Shown here: positions 39,318 through 44,992 of the stretch, piece after piece
Layout of the letters: every line of letters begins with the position of its first letter
Numbering within the stretch: the stretch's first letter is position 1
Assembly (NCBI GenBank): GCA_003281715.1
Contig: QCBE01000011.1
Coordinates: 1 to 44,992, forward strand
Source: Prochlorococcus sp. AG-347-B23
GTDB lineage: Bacteria; Cyanobacteriota; Cyanobacteriia; PCC-6307; Cyanobiaceae
DNA: 44,992 nucleotides
Direction: 5' to 3'
Notes under the pieces: generated by a model
What the model saw: the letters and a program-made list of their open reading frames with translations, nothing else
The model's database searches: none
What the model was told of the DNA's origin: nothing
Position numbers and translations under genes: made by a program

Positions 39318-39803
39318 TTAAGACTTAACCCATATTGCAAGCCCTCCTCCCCTTCCTCGAGCACATAACCAATTATCTTTAGTGCTAATTCCTACAAGAG
39401 AGAAAAAAGGCATTTTTTTTTCTTCTGGTTTTTTTAATTCCTTATTAAATACTGGAAAACTACTAATACTAATTTTCAATTTTTCAAAATAAAAAGCCAA
39501 TAAAGGTCTAAGCCCTTTTAATTCTGCACTGCCTATAAAAGTAATATTTAATAATCCGAAATTAATTGAATTTTTTATTTCATAATTTATTTGATCCTCT
39601 TTATTTTTACTTTTTAATTCGAGTCTTGCCGACAATACTTGGAGAATAGAACTGGGTATATTTTTGATTTCATCTGACTCCTTTCCCCATAAATACTTAA
39701 ACTTCCATATTCCTAACAATTCCTCATATAAAATTCCGCTACCGTTTTTTTGAGAATCTTTTTCTAAAAGTTTTATCTCATTAATATCAGGAAATTGTTT
39801 CAT
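39318..39803 (-). CDS. Conserved-looking cyanobacterial hypothetical, possibly fibrillin-like
   Basis: From ATG at 39801-39803: MKQFPDINEIKLLEKDSQKN, 161 residues. LLGIWKFKYLWGKESDE, INFGLLNITFIGSAELKGLR and the C-terminal DNWLCARGRGGGLAIWVKS resemble the strands of PAP/fibrillin proteins, which bind plastid or thylakoid lipids. That is a weak recognition. An ATG eight codons upstream (39827) is also possible. No signal or membrane segment is seen. Confidence 0.55.
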   Translation of the reverse strand: MKQFPDINEIKLLEKDSQKNGSGILYEELLGIWKFKYLWGKESDEIKNIPSSILQVLSARLELKSKNKEDQINYEIKNSINFGLLNITFIGSAELKGLRPLLAFYFEKLKISISSFPVFNKELKKPEEKKMPFFSLVGISTKDNWLCARGRGGGLAIWVKS

Positions 39804-39917
39804 AATAGATTTTGATCTAAGAATCAAATACTAAGATAACTTTATAAAAAATGTTCTTAGTAAAAATATCTCCAAAAAGATTTCTTTATTTCAAAATATT
39901 TCCAAAAAAATAATTTT

Positions 39918-40085
39918 ATGGCACACAAAAGGAACAATATCTCGTTATTATATTTACATAAAGTAACTAAATCAATGGATTTTATTTCTAAAAGCCAAGG
40001 ATACATCCCTCTAAAAGCAATCCCTTACATATTTTTCCTAGCTGTTGTACTAAGTATTACAACTTCAACTAATACATTTGTTTAA
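39918..40085 (+). CDS. Small single-span membrane peptide (55 or 36 residues)
   Basis: Two in-frame starts exist: ATG 39918 (MAHKRNNISLLYLHKVTKSM...) and ATG 39975 (MDFISKSQGYIPLKAIPYIF, then FLAVVLSITTSTNTFV). The C-terminal half is one hydrophobic helix. The shorter form looks like a complete signal-anchor peptide; the longer adds a basic segment. No family recognised. The CrtISO-like gene follows after 39 bases. Confidence 0.45.
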   Translation: MAHKRNNISLLYLHKVTKSMDFISKSQGYIPLKAIPYIFFLAVVLSITTSTNTFV

Positions 40086-40124
40086 AACTAATTTGCTTTG
40101 AGAGAAGAGTAAATTAAATATTTA

Positions 40125-41654
40125 ATGGAAAAGTTCGATGTTGTAATAGTAGGTAGTGGAATAGGAGGATTATGTTGCGGTTCGATTCTCGCTTTATCAG
40201 GCAAAAAAGTACTTATATGTGAAGCTCATAGCCAGCCAGGAGGTGTTGCCCACAGTTTCAGAAGAAATGGTTACACTTTCGAATCAGGTCCTTCATTGTG
40301 GAGTGGAATAGGTAAATGGCCGACAACTAATCCCCTAGGACAAATTCTTAAATTACTTGATGAAGAAGTTGAACTATTTCAATACAAAGGTTGGCAAGTA
40401 ATTGTCCCAGAAGGCAATTTTAATCTTGATGTGGGGGAAGAACCTTTTAAACATACTATTAAAACTTTAAGAGGTGAGAAATCTGTTAAAGAATGGGAAT
40501 CATTTATTTCCGGAATAAAACCTCTTAGCCAAATAATAAATGAAATACCTTTACTCTCATTTTCTCCCGAATCAATAAATTTCTTAGATTTAATAAATTT
40601 AACCTCAAAATTTTTACCTAATATCAATCAAATACCAAAAATTAATAAAGGCTTTGGGAATTTAGTAAATAATTATCTAGAGGATCCTTTTCTCAGGAAT
40701 TGGGTTGATTTATTGAGCTTTTTGATAAGTGGCATGTCAATGCATGATACAAATACAGCTGCGATGGCTACTTTATTTAACGAGTGGTTTGAACCAAATT
40801 CATACCTTGAATACCCCAAAGGAGGTAGTGAATCTATCGTAAAAGCTTTAATTAATGGATTTAAAAAAAATGGAGGAGAATTAATTCTTTCTTCGAGAGT
40901 AAAGACAATTAACTTCAATAAAAATTTAGCCACAGGTATAACTCTGAATAATGGTTCTAGTTATAGTTGTGAATCTGTTGTCACGAATACTGATGTTTGG
41001 AATTTAAAAAAGTTAATTCCAAATGAAATTTCAAAAAAATGGAATACAAAAGTTTTGAACCCTAATAAATGTGATTCTTTCCTTCATATACATCTAGGTT
41101 TTGATGCTGATGGTCTTGAAAATTTGCCAATACATGCAATACATGTTGATGAGTGGGAAAAAGGTATAACCGCAGAAAGAAATATAGTCGTATTTTCAAT
41201 CCCATCTGTTTTAGATAAAAATATGGCCCCTGAAGGAAAACATGTTCTTCATGGATATACTCCCGCAAATGAACCTTGGGAAATTTGGGAAAACCTAAAT
41301 CCAAAGGAATTAGAATATAGAAATTTGAAAGAAGAAAGATGTTCAATATTCCTTAATGCAGTGCGAAAATTCATTCCTGATATAGATGAAAGGATTGATT
41401 TAAAGATGCTAGGAACCCCAATCACTCATAAAAAATTCACCAATACCTATTGCGGTAGTTACGGCCCTGCATTATCTGCAGCAAAAGGTCTTTTCCCAGG
41501 TTGCAAAACTCCAGTGAAAAATTTATTTACTTGCGGCGCAAGTACATTTCCAGGTATTGGAATTCCTGCTGTTTCAGCAAGTGGCGCTTACGCAGCTGAA
41601 AAAATTATTGGTAAAAAAGAGTTTAAAACTCTTCTTAAGAAAATAAATTTATGA
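40125..41654 (+). CDS. FAD-dependent CrtISO/phytoene-desaturase-like oxidoreductase
   Basis: A 509-residue flavoprotein. VVIVGSGIGGLCCGSILALS (8-27) is the GxGxxG FAD site. GGVAHSFRRNGYTFESGPSL follows, as in carotenoid isomerase/desaturase enzymes; YPKGGSESIVKALINGFKKN is the mid-protein block, and the C terminus has LFTCGASTFPGIGIPAVSAS (second FAD region). This is the CrtISO/CrtI/CrtO superfamily. Marine picocyanobacteria carry several members, so a specific carotenoid step is not claimed. Confidence 0.82.
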   Translation: MEKFDVVIVGSGIGGLCCGSILALSGKKVLICEAHSQPGGVAHSFRRNGYTFESGPSLWSGIGKWPTTNPLGQILKLLDEEVELFQYKGWQVIVPEGNFNLDVGEEPFKHTIKTLRGEKSVKEWESFISGIKPLSQIINEIPLLSFSPESINFLDLINLTSKFLPNINQIPKINKGFGNLVNNYLEDPFLRNWVDLLSFLISGMSMHDTNTAAMATLFNEWFEPNSYLEYPKGGSESIVKALINGFKKNGGELILSSRVKTINFNKNLATGITLNNGSSYSCESVVTNTDVWNLKKLIPNEISKKWNTKVLNPNKCDSFLHIHLGFDADGLENLPIHAIHVDEWEKGITAERNIVVFSIPSVLDKNMAPEGKHVLHGYTPANEPWEIWENLNPKELEYRNLKEERCSIFLNAVRKFIPDIDERIDLKMLGTPITHKKFTNTYCGSYGPALSAAKGLFPGCKTPVKNLFTCGASTFPGIGIPAVSASGAYAAEKIIGKKEFKTLLKKINL

Positions 41655-41771
41655 ATCAAGTTGTTTTTTATAACTCTACAAATACTTAGTTAAGAAATAA
41701 GAATAAAGAAAGCAAAAACGTTCAATAATGATAATCTTTATCTGAACATAAACTTAACTTATAACTCTTAT

Positions 41772-41975
41772 ATGTTTTTCTTATCAATTCCTCAAGCCTG
41801 GCATTTAGTTGGCACTTGGTCAGAACAACTTCCAAACGAGTCAAATCTTATAGGAATGGGCCAAACAGAATTAATGATGACTTTGCATTCAATATTCGTT
41901 CCTCTCTTACTTGTAATTTCATATTACCTATTCAATAGACTTAACAAAAACGAATCAAAGAAAATTAAAGGATGA
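41772..41975 (+). CDS. 67-residue single-span membrane protein
   Basis: ATG 41772 opens MFFLSIPQAWHLVGTWSEQL, then PNESNLIGMGQTELMMTLHS and a clear membrane helix (IFVPLLLVISYYLF) with a basic tail (NRLNKNESKKIKG). No named domain. It lies alone on plus and converges on the gene at 41987, 11 bases apart. Confidence 0.55.
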   Translation: MFFLSIPQAWHLVGTWSEQLPNESNLIGMGQTELMMTLHSIFVPLLLVISYYLFNRLNKNESKKIKG

Positions 41976-41986
41976 TCGTTTAAAGT

Positions 41987-42277
41987 TTATTTAGCTGAAC
42001 TTCTTCTAACTACTTTTCTGCCTGTAGAAGTATCAACTCCGCTTGAATCTTTAGTTTGTGAATTAGATTCAACATTATCAACATCACTTTTATCCATTTC
42101 TGCGCAAACACCTACTACCATGGCAGCTTGCATTTGATCTGGTAAATCTCCAATAGTTAATAAGGCCTTTAAAACTAATTGAAGTCGAGTTTGCCGATCT
42201 ATTTCAGGCCTTAGTTTTTTTACGGTATTCCAAAGTTCTTGGGTAACTTCTTTTAAAAGTTCTCGATCAACAGCCAA
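41987..42277 (-). CDS. Small conserved protein, possibly TIGR03894 family
   Basis: A 96-residue protein. MAVDRELLKEVTQELWNTVK opens it; RLQLVLKALLTIGDLPDQMQ and AAMVVGVCAEMDKSD follow, then a Ser/Thr/Asn tail ending in GRKVVRRSSAK. The N-terminal 65 residues resemble a small helical family restricted to marine picocyanobacteria (TIGR03894, from memory). The C-terminal tail is variable and low-complexity. Function unknown. Confidence 0.6.
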   Translation of the reverse strand: MAVDRELLKEVTQELWNTVKKLRPEIDRQTRLQLVLKALLTIGDLPDQMQAAMVVGVCAEMDKSDVDNVESNSQTKDSSGVDTSTGRKVVRRSSAK

Positions 42278-42367
42278 ATTAAATCCTTCTTGTATTTCTA
42301 CTAATCTAACAAAAAATTGGATCTCGTAAAATAATATTCAATAAAAAGATTGTTAGTTAATATTTTT

Positions 42368-42574
42368 CTATCCGAATACGAGTTGCATTTGTTGATGCAA
42401 TGCATTCTTCTCTTGCAAAAGTTTATCTTTTTCAGTCTTTTTTAGAGTAAAAGTTCTATAAAATTTTTTTTGAATCTTTATTGGAGAATTTTCAAACTTT
42501 ACATTTTTGCTTATTAGAGAATTCCACTCTTTTGAATTAAAAGGGGCATAAGGAGAAGATGAAATCAATTTCAT
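42368..42574 (-). CDS. 68-residue hypothetical protein
   Basis: The protein opens MKLISSSPYAPFNSKEWNSL, basic and probably helical in the second half (TLKKTEKDKLLQEKNALHQQ). No domain recognised. A perfect 9-bp inverted repeat stands 14 bases upstream of its ATG (42588-42611), which may regulate it. Confidence 0.5.
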   Translation of the reverse strand: MKLISSSPYAPFNSKEWNSLISKNVKFENSPIKIQKKFYRTFTLKKTEKDKLLQEKNALHQQMQLVFG

Positions 42575-42587
42575 GTCTTAACAATAC

Positions 42588-42611
42588 ATCTGTACTAATA
42601 GTAGTACAGAT
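42588..42611. promoter_or_regulatory. Perfect 9-bp inverted repeat upstream of the 42.4 kb gene
   Basis: ATCTGTACT (42588-42596), spacer AATAGT, AGTACAGAT (42603-42611). No T-run follows on either strand, so a protein-binding operator or leader hairpin is more likely than a terminator. The GTAC half-sites recall cyanobacterial LexA boxes, but their spacing (8 bases) is wrong for LexA. The gap 42575-42876 otherwise holds only a doubtful 27-residue ORF at 42716. Confidence 0.4.
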
Positions 42612-42715
42612 TTACTATTATGCAACAGCTGAGTCGACTTTTCTTAAATTTTAAAATGTCATTGAGAATGGATTGATTTTTTTTATCTAATTTGTGGGAA
42701 TTATAAGTTTGATAA

Positions 42716-42799
42716 ATGAATAAAAGTATCATAAGTAACTTATTGATCCCTTTTTTTAGTGTCTTAAGACTTTTATTGCTTAAAAACCTCTTAAAATAG
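42716..42799 (+). CDS. Doubtful 27-residue hydrophobic ORF
   Basis: ATG 42716 gives MNKSIISNLLIPFFSVLRLL and then LLKNLLK. It is hydrophobic with basic ends, like the other tiny membrane peptides in this window. No ribosome-binding site is seen and AT-rich DNA easily yields such frames. Listed mainly to say what the 42575-42876 gap contains. Confidence 0.2.
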   Translation: MNKSIISNLLIPFFSVLRLLLLKNLLK

Positions 42800-42876
42800 T
42801 TAATTTGTTGAAATTAACATTGACAAGATATATTTAGTAATCCTTCCTATAAAAAGAATAATGAATTAATCGCAAA

Positions 42877-43185
42877 ATGCTTCTTAGTAATTCAAAAAGA
42901 CTAAAAATCCAAGGAATAATTAAAAGAATTGCTCAAGATAAATCAATTACATTAGAAGAAAGAATATATGTCGAGAAATTTGCACACCATAACTCTACAA
43001 TTTCTCTTTGGCTGAAAAAAGCTAACAGTTTTAGAAGGAATGGTACGAAAAATGATGGAGGGATTGATAATCTCTTACAATCATTTGGGATAGATGGACT
43101 AGATAAAGAAAATCATTTCAACCCTAATGAGGATGATATATCGGATTGGTTTGGCGGTGCTCCTGGTTGGCTAAGGAGAAGCTAG
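42877..43185 (+). CDS. 102-residue hypothetical protein
   Basis: The protein opens MLLSNSKRLKIQGIIKRIAQ, has EERIYVEKFAHHNSTISLWL in the middle, and ends DDISDWFGGAPGWLRRS. The basic N-terminal helix and the unusual DWFGGAPGWLRR end look under selection. No named domain. A frame at 43146-43424 overlaps its end and was rejected. It may be a picocyanobacterial lineage protein. Confidence 0.6.
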   Translation: MLLSNSKRLKIQGIIKRIAQDKSITLEERIYVEKFAHHNSTISLWLKKANSFRRNGTKNDGGIDNLLQSFGIDGLDKENHFNPNEDDISDWFGGAPGWLRRS

Positions 43186-43458
43186 ATCCATTAATTATTC
43201 AATTTACCCAGGCTATCTTACACAAATATAAACTCATAAAAGATATAAATACCCAAAAAACCCATGGTATAAATTTAATCGGAACTAAATATTTTTTTGA
43301 AAAGGTTTTCATATTTATTTTTCTTTTAGATTATTTCTTCCTTACAGTTTTTGAAAATAGGTTTAATTGCTCTATTTATAAATTAAACAATATTCGAAAC
43401 CTCAAAGAGGTTAAAACACTTTAAGTAGATAAACTTAATTAGCCTTAATCTTCACAAT

Positions 43459-43599
43459 CTAAGCAACTTTATTTTCAACGTTATTTGAAAAATTTACTAT
43501 TTTTGCCTCATCATGGTCTGAATCATTCCAAAATTTTATAAGTCTTTCTAATTCATCAATCCTTTTTTTGGCATTTGCAATTTTTTCAGTAGTTGTCAT
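43459..43599 (-). CDS. 46-residue hypothetical protein
   Basis: ATG at 43597-43599 gives MTTTEKIANAKKRIDELERL, then IKFWNDSDHDEAKIVNFSNN and a VENKVA end. The first 25 residues form a regular amphipathic helix with heptad-like spacing. No family recognised. The surrounding 43186-43458 gap otherwise shows only a short hairpin (AACCTC/GAGGTT) without a T-run. Confidence 0.45.
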   Translation of the reverse strand: MTTTEKIANAKKRIDELERLIKFWNDSDHDEAKIVNFSNNVENKVA

Positions 43600-43754
43600 A
43601 TAAAATTTTTATCTATCCAATTAATGCATGAAAAAAAAATATTTCAATGGAAGTAACAATTTTTAGACTATAAATATTAATTTTTGGTTAATTAATTCAA
43701 TACATCATAGTCCTCGAGAGGCTGAGTAATTATACTTAAAGAAAAACTAAATCT

Positions 43755-44264
43755 ATGAAGAAATTAAATTCTTTGATTTTGAATAGCACAGTTAACTTCT
43801 TAGACTTCATATACTCTGGTAGATCTTTACAACGATTTTGGGTTTTAGAAGTTATAGCTAGATCACCTTATTTTGCATTTCTTTCAGTTCTTCATTTTAA
43901 AGAATCTCTAGGAATTAAAAATGAGAAAACAATGATTTTAATGAAAGAACATTTTTATCAAGCTATTAACGAAACTGAGCATCTTAAAGAAATGGAGAAA
44001 AGAGGAGGAGATAAGTTCTGGATTGATAGATTTTTTGCGAGACACCTTGTTCTTGTGTATTACTGGATCATGGTTTTTTATTATTTCCTCTCTCCAGCTA
44101 ATGCTTATGATGTCAACATAAAAATCGAAGAACATGCATTTGAAACTTATTCCAAATATTTAATAGATAATCCAAATGATGAAAAAATAAAAGAAATTGC
44201 TCAAGATGAATTAAATCATGTCCAAGAACTTAATGAAGCTTTGTCAATGCTTACGTCAGTTTAG
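43755..44264 (+). CDS. Plastoquinol terminal oxidase (PTOX/alternative oxidase family)
   Basis: A 169-residue diiron membrane protein. Metal ligands are visible: E32 in VLEVIARSPYF, E73 and H76 in INETEHLKEM, E125 in KIEEHAFETY, and E152 and H155 in AQDELNHVQEL. The order E, ExxH, E, ExxH is that of alternative oxidases. RSPYFAFLSVLHFKESLG is PTOX-like rather than mitochondrial AOX. It oxidises plastoquinol with O2 as a safety valve for photosynthetic electrons. It is shorter than plant PTOX. A membrane gene overlaps its end by 4 bases on the other strand. Confidence 0.9.
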   Translation: MKKLNSLILNSTVNFLDFIYSGRSLQRFWVLEVIARSPYFAFLSVLHFKESLGIKNEKTMILMKEHFYQAINETEHLKEMEKRGGDKFWIDRFFARHLVLVYYWIMVFYYFLSPANAYDVNIKIEEHAFETYSKYLIDNPNDEKIKEIAQDELNHVQELNEALSMLTSV

Positions 44265-44695
44265 ATTAGTACTGAGAAATCTATTAGCAATATTGAGAGT
44301 ATCACCGAAGAAGAAATTAATCCTAGGCTGATCATTAATGAGACGTAACCTTTTTTTCTAGGCAATTTATAAAAAGATATTCCAATAATTAATATCATTA
44401 TTAATGAGAAAAAAATTATAATTTTTTCATTTACTAAATTGAGATGTATAACTAAATTTTTTTCTTCAAAAAATTTGAGAAATTCAGATAAAACTAATTC
44501 TTCTTCTATTTTCTTAAAATAGTCAAATGAGCTTATAAATGCAGAACTTAATAAAGATAATGCAACCAGTGCAGTAACTGGTTTTGTTAACCTGTTAAGT
44601 GTTCTGTTAAAACTTGCCAATAAAATAAGAATAAAAAAAGAGGTTACTAAAGGTATTAAAGGTATAAGAGTTGTTGAATTTATGAAATTTCCCAC
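44261..44695 (-). CDS. 144-residue integral membrane protein, possibly NDH-subunit-like
   Basis: About four hydrophobic segments: LIPLIPLVTSFFILILLASF near the N terminus, a second at about 38-55, a third around IIIFFSLIMILIIGISFYKL, and a fourth at the C terminus. The LIPLIPL start resembles the N terminus of NdhF/NuoL-type proteins, but the conserved antiporter residues are absent and the protein is far too short. Function unknown. Overlaps the PTOX 3' end by 4 bases. Confidence 0.6.
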   Translation of the reverse strand: MGNFINSTTLIPLIPLVTSFFILILLASFNRTLNRLTKPVTALVALSLLSSAFISSFDYFKKIEEELVLSEFLKFFEEKNLVIHLNLVNEKIIIFFSLIMILIIGISFYKLPRKKGYVSLMISLGLISSSVILSILLIDFSVLI

Positions 44696-44842
44696 GGAAA
44701 AAATATGTATCTAACTTAAAATTTTATATTATTTCGACGCGTTATTTTATTAAATAAGATTTTTTAAAATCTAAAATGTAATTAGTACCTATTGCATTCT
44801 GTGTAAATTGATACCAAAATTAAATTAGTATTGAAAAATAAA

Positions 44843-44944
44843 ATGTTAGCCATTTCTGAAATTATTATTGCAAGTGCTATCTTCCTAGGAGTTGTATATT
44901 GGGAAGTCAAATTCCTATATACCAAAACTACTGTAGCGAAATAA
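44843..44944 (+). CDS. 33-residue single-span membrane peptide
   Basis: ATG 44843 gives MLAISEIIIASAIFLGVVYW, then EVKFLYTKTTVAK. One hydrophobic helix with a basic tail. No family recognised. The 147 bases between it and the gene at 44261-44695 are AT-rich and hold nothing else recognised. Confidence 0.45.
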   Translation: MLAISEIIIASAIFLGVVYWEVKFLYTKTTVAK

Positions 44945-44992
44945 ATTTACTCAAAACAGGAAAATTAAAAGCGTAGAAAATTTAAATAAAAT

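Noticed and set aside
42588..42611. LexA (SOS) box
   Set aside because: The cyanobacterial LexA consensus needs GTAC and GTWC separated by 4 bases; here they are 8 apart.
43146..43424. 92-residue plus-strand frame
   Set aside because: It begins inside the end of the 102-residue gene in another frame, and the first part is only that gene's shifted reading.

Overview
The window is AT-rich chromosomal DNA (about 30% G+C by eye) with short intergenic gaps and many tiny genes. The gene set points to a marine picocyanobacterium of the high-light Prochlorococcus type. The supporting genes are PipX and its PLP partner, a long-form LrtA/HPF, SepF, a plastoquinol terminal oxidase (PTOX), DUF1823, a DUF3764-like protein, a DUF1651-like protein and a Nif11-like protein, all in one very compact AT-rich segment. 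The assignment rests on protein recognition only; no search was run.

Left part (1-21.8 kb): mostly core genes. yidD, a glutaredoxin-like gene and murE (cut by the window edge) lie on the minus strand. rpsD, two Cys/Met-metabolism PLP enzymes and cysK follow on the plus strand. Next come queA, pdhC (pyruvate dehydrogenase E2), a YlqD-like gene, an acyl-activating enzyme and lipB on minus. hpf/lrtA, a DeoC-like gene, recO and a GT4 glycosyltransferase are on plus. A ten-gene minus run (aroQ, miaE, cobI, DUF1823, der, ecfT-like, pipX, pipY, sepF, proC) fills 14.4-21.5 kb. tRNA-Tyr(GTA) and tRNA-Thr(GGT) stand at 21.59-21.76 kb.

Middle part (21.8-27.5 kb): right after the tRNAs the core genes stop for about 5.8 kb. 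This stretch holds a small gene broken by a one-base slip in an A-run, several very small proteins, a secreted cysteine-containing protein, and four small proteins that look like antibiotic-biosynthesis-monooxygenase-type or related alpha/beta-barrel proteins. Two of the four (plus the 23.3 kb one) have visibly higher G+C. Among them, at 23.8 kb, is a candidate plus-strand small RNA ending in a good terminator. A 16-base segment of it is complementary to the leader of the neighbouring minus-strand monooxygenase-like gene. This is the most system-like region of the window.

Right part (27.5-45 kb): scattered functional genes (thiD, tenA, a photolyase/cryptochrome, a proline iminopeptidase, a CPBP protease, arfB, prxQ/bcp, tatA, a CrtISO-like oxidoreductase, PTOX) are separated by many small proteins, a good number being 27-60 residue single-membrane-span peptides. 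A 500-base gene-free stretch at 31.9-32.4 kb is bounded by two terminator-like hairpins and can form a long-range closing stem, so it probably carries a structured RNA gene. A leader at 35.24-35.31 kb can fold in two mutually exclusive ways ahead of a short ORF.

There is no CRISPR array, transposase, integrase, rRNA or prophage gene. Two observations change how annotated genes should be read: the DeoC homologue lacks the Schiff-base lysine, and the gene after tRNA-Thr is frameshifted.
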